Shown: positions 1-11,240, counted from the stretch's first letter. The stretch is 64,000 bases of DNA from Nepenthes gracilis (GCA_033239525.1 BSYO01000014.1:17344021-17408020); one strand, 5' to 3'. Notes: a model not told the origin generated them from the letters alone. Numbers and translations: made by a program.

Positions 1-780
1 AATTAGACACACATCTTTTATATAAGTCTTATGTATTAAACTATTGTGCCCAATCAGATGATGGGCCTTATTTCTCAAAACTTTAATTTTTTTAATTTTA
101 TTATTTAATTATATTTTATATTTAAACATTACATAAAACTAATGACACTATAAACATAAATAAAAAAATAAAAACTCAAAGGCTACATGTTAATAATTTC
201 ATTTGAGTTACTATTTTATGGACTCATTTAAACCGTTTTAAATTCTTAACCTATATTTAAAGAATCTATTATAGTTTTTTAATCTTTATAAGAAAAATCA
301 TCAATCCAAATAAAATTATGGGAAAGCTTGGACTAGTAGCTCTTAACACATAATTAGAAATGTCCTTATCAACTAATGAACTAATAAACTCAATCCTAAT
401 ATTTTTTACATATATTTTATACTATTTGTGTTATCTTTTCGTTATTTTTAAGAGGAAATCTTAATCTAATGAATCTAATTTAATTTTTATAAAATGATTT
501 TTAAAAAATATTTAATTTTTATTTTTCATATTATAATCGTTTATATATTTTAACTTTTACAAAATAAAATTTATTTATATCTTATTTTTTAAATATTAAA
601 TCTTATCAATTGCTAATTTGATGGGAAAACGTGAAAAAAAGAAGCTGTCAGTCGTCTCTACGTAGGCTGATTTTCTACGTGTTGGCAGCTTCTTGGATGA
701 GATTTTATAGTCAAATCCCGAAAACTAAAAATTATTTCTAAATCATCAATCTGATCAGAATACCTCCGGAGAAGGCGGGT
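1..780. other. AT-rich spacer upstream of the CCCH gene
   Basis: This stretch is strongly AT-rich with many short homopolymer runs and stops in every frame. No conserved coding motif is visible. The last 150 bases become more GC-balanced and probably form the distal promoter of the zinc-finger gene that follows. Confidence 0.6.
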
Positions 781-939
781 GTTATGGATCGTTTCGCTGG
801 AGTTCACGGCGGTCTAATCTCTGTTCCGTTAGATATGGGCCTTTGGAGAGAGATTCACCGGCAGAAAAATTATAAATACCTTTCTTTGATCAAGGATATT
901 GTGGCCATGGCCGAGAAAAAGCAAGTAACTTGTAACCAA

Positions 940-1459
940 TGCTTTGCATCTGGAATCGAAGGCAAATACACATCGTCACCGTGCGCCCCCCCCCCTCTTT
1001 CTTTCTATCGTTTCTTCGATATTCTTCTTCCTCAGTGGCGATCTCATTCGACCACTTCCTAGGGTTCCCTAATTCGGGAAGCATTAGATTGCTGGTAAGT
1101 TGTTTTTTGGGTTACCTGTACCCCTCTTCTGGTTTTGTATTTTGGATTTGTGATTTTGTATTTTGGATTCTGGATTTTTTGGATTTTGAATTCTGGTTTT
1201 TCTGATTTTTGATATTTGATTTTAGATTCTGGATTTTTTTATCTTTGATTTTCGATTTCGGATTCGGGATTATTAGATTTTAGGATCTGTCAATAATTGT
1301 GTAATAATCTATTTTGTTAAATTGATGTAAGTTCACTCCCTACATTTTCACTTTCTAATATTGCAACACGAATCTCAACATAACAACAGCAGCTTATAAA
1401 TTTCTCCTAATCCTTTCATCCATTCGTCCGTCCTTTCTTTCCCTTTTGGATTTGTGCAG
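940..1459 (+). other. Probable 5' UTR exon and first intron of the CCCH gene
   Basis: A pyrimidine-rich leader is followed by a good splice donor (CTG|GTAAGT, exon ending at 1094). A T-rich intron of about 365 bases ends with TTTGTGCAG at 1459. The downstream exon starts at 1460 and carries the first coding ATG at 1496. The transcription start is not visible; 940 is only an estimate. A leader intron is common in plant RNA-binding-protein genes. The exon is inferred from splice signals alone. Confidence 0.5.
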
Positions 1460-1495
1460 ACGACACAACATTTGTTTTGTTACGAGGCTGTAAAA

Positions 1496-4400
1496 ATGAG
1501 GGAAATTGGTAAGAAACGGAATTCTAAATGGGATGTTGCAGAAGTTGGGACTTCATCTCAAGATGCATTTGACAGGACTCATCGTACCAAGATGAGGAGA
1601 CATTCACATGATAAAGATGTAGCTGGATGTCATTTGCCTAATGATGCTGCTACTGATAATCCGAGCAACTTACCTAAGCATGATACCGGCATGCATTCTT
1701 GGGAAGCTCGGTCAGGAGGCAGGGAGTTTCACAGGGAAGAAAGCATCCATTATATGGATAGAGAGGGGAATGGCACAACAGAAATGCCTCCTCCCCTTGT
1801 TGAACAGAGTCATGAAAATCGTAGTCACTCCCATAAAAACAGCTCCGTGTCGCACAGGTTGGATCTTCATTATTTGCAATCTTTAACTGAGTTCTTTTAC
1901 GGTCTGTTTTGATCTTCTGAAAGGCAAAAAATTGGAGACAACTAGCTTTGAATATTGTTCCATAATATTTTTTTTTTGGCTTCCTTGTGAAACTGTTTAA
2001 AATTGCTTTTACTTTGTGCTTCTCTTCCTGAAACTGCCACAAATCTTCTTCATTTTTGTCATTACTGCGATAACTGTTTTCTCATTTTGTGGCTTTTCAT
2101 AGCTAGATTGAGGAGTTCTCTTTTTCATCTGTCGTGATTTTCCTCTTTCCTCCGCAAGCATGCGCGGCGATAATACCAGGTTGAAATTTTGGTGTGAAAT
2201 AACCGGAGTGAAATTTCAGAGTGGAATTCCAAGAGTGAAATTTTGAGAGTGGAACACAAGGCCATTGTGATTTTACTTGGCTGGAATGAAAGTAGTTCGA
2301 ACTGGTGTTCACTTGGCTGGAATAAAGGGAGATCCTGAGTAGAACTTCTGGAGGGCTTTACAGGACCAGAGGAGTGAAGATTTGCCGACTAATAAAATCA
2401 CAATGAAGGTCAACAGATGACAACCTATCTGAAAAAGGATGACCTACAAAGTCTACACAGACGGCAGACTTTGCAGAAAAAGAAAGTTAACTTTCAGAGC
2501 TGGTTGTTGATTCACAGAACAGGTCAACTACTCCCGGCAGAAAGGCGTCTTTTAAAGTTGGTGGTAGGTTTTGCAATGTACGCCACTACCTTGTAAAAGC
2601 AAATGGTCTCTCAAAGCACATGTATATATATATATATATATAAGAGTGTGTGTTGAATAGTGTAAGAGAAGTGAAAAAGAAAAAAAACAAAAGAGAGAAC
2701 ACAATGAGTAGCATTTTTACTCTTATATTTTGCTCTTATTTCTATTCTCAACTCTCCTAGGATTTGTGTAGCTAAAGGGTTTTTGTAACCAATATTCACA
2801 TAGTAAAATTATTTGTGAATTAAATATCCCGTGGTTTTTTTCTCTTATTCAGAAGAGGGTTTTTCATATAAAATTGTGTGTCTTCCAGTTTTCATATTAG
2901 GTTTGGTCACTCCTTTGTGGGTGATTCAACAAACAGACACATTATTGAATCACACAGGGTTTGTGTGATATTCGGAGTCCGCAAATTGGTTGCAGCAAAG
3001 ACAAGGAGACCTATTTGCCGGAGCGGGCAAATGTCGAAGAGGGCAAAATGCCCTATTACACCAAAGTGCTAGATTGCGGCGAAATTGCCCATTTGTGGCA
3101 AATTGCCTGGTTGGGGCAATTTCGCCCGGTTGCGCCATAATACCCGATTGGGACAAAATGACGATCAAATGAAAATGCTCGGTTCGAAATGAAATGACCG
3201 GGTCTGCAACAAATTGGCCGGAAATGGCGGGTAGAAATGACCGGTTGGAGCCAAGGTGACTATTTGCCAAAGTAGAAAAATCTCAGAGTATCCATTTGTC
3301 AATGTGGGCAAATCTCGGAGTGATCATTTGCCGAAGAAGGCAAATCTCGAATATGACTATTTGTCGGAGAAGGCAAATCTTGGATGATAACCATTGTTGG
3401 AATAGGAAAATCTTGGAGAAGACCATTTGCTGAAGAAGGCAAATCTTGGAGGATGACCATTTGCCAGAGAAGGCAAATCTCGGAGTAATCATTTGTCGTA
3501 GTAGCAAATCTCGAAATGAAAATCCGAAGTGGATTTTCGGAGTGAGCATTTTCCGGAGTGGCAAATCTTGGAGCGGAGTGACCATTTGCAGGAGTGGAAA
3601 TTCGGAGTGAGTTTCTGGAGTGACTATTTGTTAGAGTGGATTTCTAAAGCAAAAATCCCGGAGTGGCAAATCTCGGAGTAGAAATCCAGAGTGACCATTT
3701 GTCGAAGTGGCAAATCTCAGAATGAAAATTTGTAGTGGATTTTCAAAATACAAATGCCGGAGTGGCATTTGTTGGAGTGGAAATCCGGAGTGGATTTTCC
3801 AGTGCAAATGCCAGAGTGGCATTTGGCGGTGTGAAAATTCGGAGTGGATTTCCGAAATGCTTTTTGCGGGGTGATGCCAAGGACCAGAGTTGGTAAGTTT
3901 TGTAGAGTAGGTAGCTGACTTATAAAACAATTGACTTTCTAGAGTTTGTAAGTTTTGTAGAGTAAGTAGCTAACTTATAGGGCATGCGCGTCTAAACATA
4001 GTGATTGACCTGCAAAGTATGTGTGTCTGGGGAAGCACGGGGTTAGTGAAGTCGCAGGAAAAGATAGGGTTGGTGTGACAAATCATTTGCAAGAATCGGG
4101 CCAGGTGAGCAAATGGAATTTAAAGTCAAAGTCTTTATAAGGGCGCACCAGGCGCTTCAGGCAGGATAGACAAACAGAAGACAAGCGACAATATGAGGGC
4201 TGTAAGCGAAAGCTGTAGCAGCCGTAGGAGCGGTAGACGGAGGTAGCAGCGGTAATAGTTGCGGTGGAACATAAAAGGAGAGTGGAACGGAGTAGGAGTG
4301 CGGAAGGGAGCTTTCATCGTTCAGCCATTTACCTTCACACTTGTAAAATCAAAGAGAGTAGAGTGCACTACTGGTGAGAAGAATGAGAGAAGAAAAATAA

Positions 4401-5891
4401 AGAGATAAAAGAGAATGAGAGTTTCCTTATTCTGGATATTGTTTTTCATATTCTGTCTCGGGTGTATAGCGGGTATTCTGTCTTGGGGGTTTTTGTAACT
4501 GATTTTATATAGTGGAAACTTTTTTGAAATTGTCTCGTGATTTTTTCCATCGGCTTGAAAGGTTTTCCACGTTAAAAATGTTGTATATTTTTTTGTTTAT
4601 TGTGCCCAATAAATTGGTGATTGTTAGCTGACATGGGGTTTGGATTTTCCGTTGCGCCGGGTTAAATGTGAATATTGGTGTCGAACCCAACGTTTCTCAT
4701 ATTTCTTTGTCATATGTTTGGGAGTCCGTCATCTTTGTCCTTTCAGTTTAGACCCACCGACTGGCATTCTCTTCCCCAACAATAACTATGCTTTTGAATC
4801 CACATGAAATACATTTCTCAGCTTTCCCATCCCTGTATAATGTGCAGGAGCTGGAGCATTAGCCTCTCTTGTAAATTTCATCGAGAATCCGGATCAAACA
4901 ACAGAAGGAGAAACCGATCAGGAGTGTCCACTCAGTTTTGCAGATATTTTTCCGCAGGGAGATGCAGGAAGGGAAGCCGGTGTCAATTTCTTCACCATGA
5001 CAGTGAAAGTTATGACAGTTGGCATTCGGAAAACTGCGTGGCAGAGAGCTTAGAATGTAGAAAGACGAAGGGTGGAGCCTCAAGGTATTCATCCGATGAT
5101 TGTCCCATCAGCACTGCAAATGTATCACAATTCACAGCTGCAGCTGCTCCCACTGACACTGCTGTACATGATGAGCAGCAGCTGACACAAGCTTCCGACG
5201 TATCTCCTGTAGCTCAACTTCTAGAGAACAAGCAGCAGCTTTCTCAGTTATATGCTGCTCTTGTCCCGCATAACACAATGGAGGGTGTGTCTAGCCTCCC
5301 CAAAGCGAGGGCATCCATTCCACCTGCTTCTTCCACTGCCTTTCAATCCAATGAAGCTGATGAATCCAATCAGTATGATCCAAAGTGGGCATCGGATCAA
5401 GAAGGGCCAGTTGCAGTCAGCAAGATTGAAGGCAATGGTGAAGCAATTTATTGTGAAAGAAGCAATCTGCAGAAAAATGTTCCTTTGCAGGGCAAGGACA
5501 ACTATTTGATGTGGATTCGGCCATTCAAATTTGCTCTTGCTGAATTCGTCAAGGAGCTATTGATACCCACCTGGAAACATGGTGAACTAAGCAGAGAGAT
5601 CTATAAAACTATAGCTAAAAAGGTGGTTGATAAAGTTATTGCTTCTGTCCATGAAGCTCACGTTCCTCAGACTAGAGAGCAAATTGATCAGTTTCTGTCT
5701 TTCTCAACGACAAAACTCAATCAATTCGTACAGGTGAGAGTCAATTCCATTCACTAGCTAACACATACATTAGATTTCTAAGCAAATATATATTCGTGCT
5801 TTAGGATTGTTATGATGGTATGACACTAACTGGTGGTTCTTGTTGTGGGTGTCTCTTGCAGGCATATGTGGAGAAATACCAGACGAGATAA
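1496..5891 (+). CDS. CCCH zinc-finger protein, C3H38-like (spliced)
   Basis: Proposed coding exons are 1496-1857, 4848-5733 and 5862-5891, giving 425 residues. The junctions keep frame: a split AGG codon at the first and a clean codon end at the second; all introns are GT-AG. The start MREIGKKRNSKWDV resembles the basic KRxSKWD opening of plant C3H38-type proteins. A CCCH finger with C152-X7-C160-X5-C166-X3-H170 (CRYFSAGRCRKGSRC) predicts RNA or DNA binding. The carboxyl end, from about residue 330, holds the family's conserved block (FKFALAEFVKELLIPTWK, ending AYVEKYQTR). The middle is low-complexity, rich in Ser, Gln and Ala. At 425 residues it is shorter than I recall for the Arabidopsis homologue, so a middle exon may be missing or lost. 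The 2,990-base second intron contains LTR debris. Function by family: probably a nuclear RNA-associated regulator; the target is unknown. Confidence 0.82.
2190..2934 (+). mobile_element. LTR-like remnant inside the CCCH intron
   Basis: The segment has the layout of a copia-type LTR: a U3-like part, a TA microsatellite at about 2621-2642, then an ATAGT...CCCGTGG...CTTATTCAGAAGAGGG block near 2800-2870 that recurs in LTRs at about 14.8 and 21.2 kb. It ends near ATTCAACA at 2934. No coding domain follows directly and no target duplication was found, so the borders are approximate. It lies in the same orientation as the host gene. Confidence 0.5.
3255..3860. repeat. Degenerate GGAGTG/CAAATCTCGGAG minisatellite
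   Basis: About twenty imperfect copies of a roughly 30-base unit built from GGAGTG, ACCATTTGCC and GGCAAATCTCGGAG follow one another. Unit lengths vary, and copies differ by substitutions and small indels. The same vocabulary appears more weakly at 2190-2260 and 14250-14380, so the array belongs to the U3 part of a related LTR family rather than to the host gene. Confidence 0.7.
3860..4700 (+). mobile_element. Second LTR-like remnant in the CCCH intron
   Basis: Downstream of the minisatellite, short repeated phrases (TTTTGTAGAGTAGGTAGCTG and variants) match phrases in the LTR at 14190-14954. A U5-like block follows at 4490-4600 with TTTTATATAGTGGAAAC, TGTCTCGTGATTTTTTCC and GGTTTTCCACGTTAAAA, a diverged version of the copia LTR 3' region. 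Borders and target duplication could not be fixed. The end lies about 150 bases before the exon acceptor at 4847, and the host splice signals are untouched. Confidence 0.5.
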
Positions 5892-7076
5892 TTAGCTAAC
5901 GGGAGCCTTTCTGATTTTTGTGCCCGTACAGCTAGCCGTTATTGTGGTCCTTTTATATAGTTTGTTTTTTTTTTTTTTTTTTGGGGGAAATGGCCTTTGT
6001 ATAGTTACTGGAACGAGGGAACTCTATTGTGCCCCCATACATAGTGAGGGGAAGGCCGTTCTCTGTATTCTTGAGCTGCTTTTGGATGTTTGAAGTTATA
6101 TTTTTTGATTAATTATTTTTCCGAATTTAAGTGTTTTTAAATACATTATATTTTTAAAAATTGACAAAATATTTTATATTTTTTAATACATTTCAATAAT
6201 ATAATTAAATTGAAGCTAAGATATTTTAGATATTTTTTAATAATTATTTAATAAATATTAAACAAATAATATTAATATTTTTTTATTAATAAATAAAATT
6301 AAATAATAATTTTTTAATATTAAATAATATAACAATTCAATCAATATTAAATGATAATAATTAAAAATTATTAAGTTAACTTTTTTTTGTTTTTTTAGAA
6401 AGATAGGCTCTCTTCTTTGAAACTTAGAGACAACAGATTTAAATTCCTCTCCATAATTTGTAGTAAACTGAGTGTTTAATTCGCCGTAAATCATGCAAAT
6501 CTGAAAAAATATCAGTTATTGATGCCTGAACTCGGTTGAGGCAAAGCCCCTTCACAGGTTCTCCGGTCCAAGGAGCCCAAGGCTCAAGCCTGTAGTTGCT
6601 TCAGCTCCCTCCCTGTTCAGCTGGCTGACTGATTGATGAGGTTGCGGCCGCTCCCTGTTCACATTTTAAACTTTGTATAATATGAGGTTGCGGCTGTTAA
6701 GGTGGGCAAGCAGAATGCCTCGCTTTATGTGCCGGCAGCTGCACATAAAGACAAATTGATGGGTGCTGCGATGACAGCTCAATGGCGCCGCCGCACCGCC
6801 GCCATGTCTCACTCCACTTGACTGGAGATTATCGGACAAATGACATTTAAACTTTGGATATAATTATCTAAATTGTAATTTTTTATATTTAATAAACATT
6901 AATATTACAAAAAATTTTTAAAAAATGACCATCTTATCAATATTTATACCACAAAATATCCGCCTTGGGATATAAATTCAAAATTAACCAGCTTATTTTC
7001 ACATTTTTACAGTTATAGATTTCCAATTTTCTTTTATGGGGTCAGCTCAAATCAGCTAAAGAACCAGTAAACCTGA
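5892..7076. other. 3' UTR of the CCCH gene and spacer
   Basis: The first 200 bases are the probable 3' UTR, with a long T run at about 5968-5982. From 6090 to 6480 the sequence is very AT-rich. From about 6530 to 6830 it becomes GC-richer, with CGCCGCCGCACCGCCGCC near 6786. No homologous protein or RNA was recognised there. The rest is AT-rich. Confidence 0.5.
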
Positions 7077-7130
7077 AAATGATGTATCTTCCACACATAA
7101 ATTATATGTTTTACTGTCCTCGGGCTTTTC

Positions 7131-7161
<31 letters not shown>

Positions 7162-7216
7162 TTACTGTCCTCATTGCTGTTATATAGGGACTCGAGAGAG
7201 GGGAAATTCAAGGGAG

Positions 7217-7404
7217 ATGGTGGAGAGTACTGAAATGGTCCGGGAGACGGGTGGAGGCAGCATATCGGGGAAAATCAGGATTCGTAAGCGTTTTGCAATT
7301 TATCTGTGGAAGAAAGCAGTCCCAAACAAGCCATTTTGGATGATCTGTTTATCAGACATCGACTCAACCTGATAACAAGCCTTTGTTGCTCCGGCCTAAC
7401 GAAG
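7217..7404 (+). other. Possible orphan first exon, function unknown
   Basis: After a TAATAATAATA repeat there is a short open stretch beginning MVESTEMVRETGGGS. An overlapping frame reads KQAILDDLFIRHRLNLITS into a good donor (AAG|GTAAGC at 7405). The two frames are not continuous, and nothing recognisable follows because the locus then runs into repeat DNA. It could be a decapitated host gene, a captured fragment or chance. Confidence 0.2.
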
Positions 7405-7480
7405 GTAAGCATGTTATATTTTTTTACCACTTTCGATAATTTTAAAGTAAACTATCATAAAATGGGTTTGATTAATTGGT

Positions 7481-8250
7481 TTATCATACACGAATACATA
7501 TAATAAATTCATCAAGTAATTTGTCGACCGATAATTTGTATAATATGTCAAATAATTAAAAATTTATAAATAATTATTAATAAATATTGACTTGTTAAAA
7601 TATTTATATTTCTAATATAAACAAACAAATAAAAACGTTTTGTAAAGAAACTTTAAAATGAAAAAGTGAAAAAGAAAAAAACTGAAAATTAGAAAATTAT
7701 TTTGCCAGCTAAGCAGGGCCTGAAACATTTGAAACATTTGAATATCCGGGATCGGATACCATGTCCATCGAAAGAAAGAAAGTCATGTCGTGAGGAAAAA
7801 AGCGTATTTTTCGGCTGTTGAAACTTTTGTCCCTCTTTTTATATCATGTGGTCTATTTGTAATGTCTTGATGTGGTAAAAAGGATTCTGTTTTGAGGAGA
7901 AACAGAATCACCTCCAGTGGTGAATTGCTGGCAGGTTGATTTGTTGAACATGATGGCAATGGGCTTTGGTTGTGGTAGATATCTGATCTCATACATGAAC
8001 ACCACAATTCTGTCGTCTGGATCCTGAATTGAATCTGTCATCGATGACTAGTTGTTGTTTGGGAGCTAGTTCATTGTATTGGTCCTGCCATTCATCATGG
8101 AATTGCTTCAATTGGGCGTCTTTGTCTTTGTACAGTTCTTTGGGAGGATGGGAAGCCGCTAAGTTTTTTTTTTTTTGGTTTCCTGAGGCGCCAATGAATA
8201 GATTGATTACTATGAATTTGATACGATGCTCCATCGCCACGCGCTGAGGA
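7481..8250. repeat. Direct duplication, left copy
   Basis: This block is repeated at 9168-9849, with many long identical stretches and several small indels. The similarity begins at a TTTATnATACACG motif in both copies. On the right it runs about 33 bases past the point where E1's LTR begins in the right copy (TGATACG, a perfect LTR terminus), then breaks off at about 8250. The left copy therefore contains a stub of the E1 LTR. Confidence 0.85.
7853..8240 (-). pseudogene. Unrecognised coding relic in the duplicated block
   Basis: On the minus strand two frames joined by a one-base shift carry protein-like sequence, including QLKQFHDEWQDQYNELAPKQ and then DDRIVVFMYEIRYLPQPKP and STCQQFTTGGDSVSPQ. 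The same peptides can be read in the right copy near 9560-9760 with different small indels. The composition looks like real protein, but I do not recognise the family. It may be a host gene piece carried by another repeat. Confidence 0.35.
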
Positions 8251-8273
8251 TGGACGGGCTCGTTGATAAGGGG

Positions 8274-9167
8274 TGTTGGACCCCAGACGTTGATCCCGTC
8301 CGTGGTTAACCGGCAACACGAGTGAGTGAGGTGTTGGATACGAGATGAGAACCGAAGAGGATGTTTTTAAATGGAAAACCTCCTCTTAAATGGGGAGGAA
8401 AAACCACTAGGCTCGGGGCGAAGAAAATTACTAGTGGAGATTTTATTGCAGCACGGTTGTGAGGTTATTCCCTTCCCTATCTCTCGTTTTGTGTTTATCT
8501 CCCTAAGTAAGCTACGCTCTCTGGGAGCCTTCTTCCCCTTCTTTGAGGAGTTAGGCGTGGAGAAGGAGGTGGCTTGGTGGAAGCTTTGGGAGTTAAAGTA
8601 GCTACTGGAAAGCTTCCTTGCGTGTTTATTTGGACTGGTCTCTCTCTCCCCTCTGGAAAGGAGGTCTTGTTGCATATTTATAGTGGAAGGCTGGGCCGTT
8701 GGGAACGGACACGTGTCGTCCATCCGACGGTTGAGGGGCTGGACCACCGGCTTCCTTTAATGACGACGTGTGGAATCGGGCATGCGGACGGGCGCCGCTG
8801 CAGCCTCTGCGCGTGTCGGGTGTGCGGGATTTGGATATCTTCCTTGATTTGACTAAGCATGCTGTTGATGCGGCGATTAGCGAGGCATAGAAGGCTTCCT
8901 TGAAACCGTCGAAATAGGCCGGTTGGCATTCCAGTCACGAGAGGCGGTTCTCGGACGGTGTGAGTCTTCTTGCAAGCTCACGATCTTGAGGAGAGAAGTC
9001 AGGTCCTGGGGTCCTCTGAAAAGTCTGAGAGATTCTCCGCTTCCCCGCCGCTCGGGTGACAAGAGACCTCTGGGCTCTCGTTCCTTGGAGCCTTTTGAAC
9101 TGCTCATGTGGATGCCTCCGGCCTCTCTTTTATTTAGCCGGCGCGGGCCTTTATTTCAGGCCCAACA
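8274..9167 (-). mobile_element. Isolated LTR between the duplicated blocks
   Basis: The segment starts TGTTGGAC and ends GGCCCAACA, the inverted TG...CA ends expected of an LTR, and is about 894 bases long and much more GC-rich than its surroundings. On the minus strand it begins TGTTGGGCCTGAAATAAAGG. Only 23 bases of unexplained sequence (8251-8273) separate it from the left duplicated block. The flanking 5-mers (AGGGG and AATTT) do not match, so it is not a clean solo LTR. A truncation or rearrangement is likely. Confidence 0.6.
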
Positions 9168-9849
9168 AATTTATTATACACGAATATATATAATAAATTC
9201 ATCAAGTAATATTTCGACCGATAATTTGTGTAATATGTCAGATAATTAAAAATTTATAAATAATTATTAATAAATATTAACTTGTTAAAATATTTAAATT
9301 TCTAACATAAACAAACAAATAAATATGTTTTGTAAAGAAACTTTAAAATGAAAAAGTGAAAAAGCAAAAAACTGGAAAATAGAAAATTATTTTGCCAGCT
9401 AAACAGGGCCTGAAATATTTGAAACATTTGAATAACCGGGATCGGATACCATGTCCATCGAAAGAAAGAAAGTCAAGCTTCGGCTGCTGAAAGTTTATAT
9501 CATGTGGTCTATTTGTAATGTCTTGATGTGGAAAAAGGATTCTGTTTTGAGGAGAAACAGAATCACCTCCTGTGGTGAATTGCTGGCAGGTTGATTTGTT
9601 GAACACGATAGCGGCTTTGGTTGTGGTAGATATCTGATCTCATACATGAACACCACAATTCAGTCGTCTATCCTATTGAATCCGTCATCGATGACTACTT
9701 GTTGTTTGGGAGCTAGTTCATTGTATTGGTCCTGCCATTCATCATGGAATTGCTTCAATTGCCCTTTGTACAGTTGGTTTCCTGACAGGAATAGATTGAT
9801 TACTATGAATTTGATACGTGCTCCATCGCCACGCGCTGAGGATCGACGA
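9168..9849. repeat. Direct duplication, right copy
   Basis: This is the right copy of the block at 7481-8250. Here the sequence passes without interruption into E1, whose left LTR starts at 9812 after the GAATT target site. Small deletions relative to the left copy occur near 9476-9500 and 9765-9790. Confidence 0.85.
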
Positions 9850-10201
9850 TGAAGTGTGACGGCAGGGGAGTTCTGGCAGAGAAGAAGAGGAAGAATACAA
9901 AGAAAAGAGAGGGTGCGAGGAAAATTAGGGAAAGAGAAGGGGAAGGGAACAGAGAGAGAGAGAGAGAGTAGAAATTGGGAAATATCTTTCTTCCTTCCTC
10001 AAGCATGAACAGTGATGGGTAAATATATCCGTAGCCAATAACAACCTTCACTTCCATGTGCAACTAATAATAGAATAAAATAATAGAAGAATGTAATCGG
10101 CAACAATCAAGCACAGAAATCCATAACAGAATTAACAAAATATAATTCTCTAATTTTAGAAAGTTTGCAGTTGTCGGTATTGTATTGACGAGTTCATATC
10201 A
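9812..10201 (-). repeat. E1 3' LTR
   Basis: This is the left LTR of E1, with termini TGATACG and CATATCA. It matches 13509-13890 along its length, including a GA run at 9951-9969 and the phrase TTTCTTCCTTCCTCAAGCATGAAC. Differences between the two LTRs are scattered at roughly one in ten positions by eye, so the insertion is not recent. Confidence 0.88.
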
Positions 10202-10202
10202 T

Positions 10203-10275
10203 TGCCGTCTCCATCAAAATAATTTTGTCTTCAAGGTTGAACGAGGAGAAAATTTGATGAAGTATTGCCACAGTT
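10203..10275 (-). pseudogene. Gypsy pol C-terminal relic in E1
   Basis: Minus-strand sequence reads ...HQIFSSFNLEDKIILMETAM and runs into the 3' LTR. FP-x-FNLEDKV is the usual end of chromodomain-bearing Ty3/gypsy polyproteins. Only this terminal piece is kept; upstream it joins ankyrin-type sequence, so almost all of pol has been replaced. Confidence 0.65.
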
Positions 10276-10403
10276 AAGCTGCCGATTAACCTGGTCCTCC
10301 ACCTACTGGTTCTTCTTGCAAATAGGGCAGCAGTTTCCCCCTTTGGTTTCTTTGCATCACACCCAGTTCCGCTACAAATTAAGGGCTCGCACACCCACCC
10401 TTG

Positions 10404-10547
10404 GTCACCTCTTGCTGCCAGCAAGAACGGTATGTTGCCGTATCCATCAGGAATGTAGGCGTCAAAATCCTTATTCTTTAACAACTTTACCGTTTCCAAG
10501 TTTCCTCGTCGTGTTGCACCATACAGGGCACCGAGTTCTCCGGCATT
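10404..10547 (-). pseudogene. Ankyrin-repeat fragment (ACD6-like) inside E1
   Basis: The minus strand is open for about 48 codons reading LYGATRRGNLETVKLLKNKD and then AYIPDGYGNIPFLLAARGD. The pattern (A-R-G-N-L-E-x-V-K-L-L, then D-x-x-G-N-I-P-x-x-x-A-A-x-x-G) is typical of ankyrin repeats in plant ACD6-type membrane proteins. It is one and a half repeats, with no start, no membrane part and other sequence on both sides, so it is a captured fragment rather than a gene. It is in the element's sense orientation. Confidence 0.65.
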
Positions 10548-11240
10548 GCTGCTATAGCCTAATGTTCTTCCTACACCCTAAGATGGAACTGCCTTGCTTC
10601 TTTGGTTCGAGCAATTCTCATCCTTCCTCACGAGAGCAACATGGACGTGAGTATTCTATTCTGCCAGCCCCAACTCTTTCGGCCACTCAGAATTTCTGAT
10701 GCTCTACAAGAAAGCTAAGAGGAGTCTCTCTGTTCTAGTAAAGCTTCTAGAGGAAGAGGAATGCAAAGAGGAATCAACAGGCCGTTCAACAGCTCGTAGT
10801 TGTCTAACCCTATTGAAAATTACATCAATATTGTCATCTTTTGAAGGGTCTTGCACCAACACTCTATTGCATAAAAGGCCTTGGCCGAGTCCTTGATAAG
10901 GATCCTCCGCATAGCCTTAGCCACTGTAGCCAATGTATCGGTATGCATTGGCAATGTGATCAACACAAGTGAGGTTAACAGCGGTTGTCTTGACTTGATG
11001 AAAGGACTACAGGATAGACGTTGCTCTGCTAATGGTCTGCAAAAACTAGAGAGTAGTGATAGCTATGGAATCGGCTTTGCAGGATTGTACTACTGCAAGG
11101 ACGCTGCTGATGGAGGCCAGTTTTGGAGAGCAAATCAGGACTAGGCATAGTAACTTATCTACAGATGCTGTAGAAGAAGTGCCACAATAGTCTAGCTCCT
11201 ACTAATGTTTCTCAAGGATGCCAACACAACAATTGTTAAA
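10548..11240 (-). other. E1 cargo not identified
   Basis: About 700 bases lie between the ankyrin piece and the kinase-like piece. Both strands have short open stretches, for example a plus-strand one at 10881-11144, but none could be matched to a family. Base composition is balanced and coding-like, unlike the AT-rich spacers. More captured host exons are possible. Confidence 0.4.

Noticed and set aside
784..1062. 92-codon plus-strand open frame starting MDRFAGVHGG in front of the CCCH gene
   Set aside because: No family resemblance; the second half is the pyrimidine-rich leader read as protein, and it overlaps the likely 5' UTR exon of the real gene.
3255..3860. CRISPR-like array of repeats
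   Set aside because: Units are degenerate, variable in length and adjacent with no unique spacers, in a plant nuclear intron; it is a minisatellite of an LTR U3.
6530..6830. GC-rich segment considered as a possible tRNA or structured RNA
   Set aside because: No tRNA arms, no GGTTCGAATCC-type T loop and no consistent cloverleaf could be drawn by eye.
8274..9167. Clean solo LTR with target duplication
   Set aside because: Ends fit an LTR, but the flanking 5-mers do not match and a 23-base unexplained segment adjoins it, so only an isolated, rearranged LTR is claimed.
10881..11144. Plus-strand frame in E1 faintly resembling a pectin methylesterase inhibitor helix
   Set aside because: It lacks the conserved cysteines and the helical pattern beyond one segment, and is opposite to all identified E1 cargo; left as unassigned.
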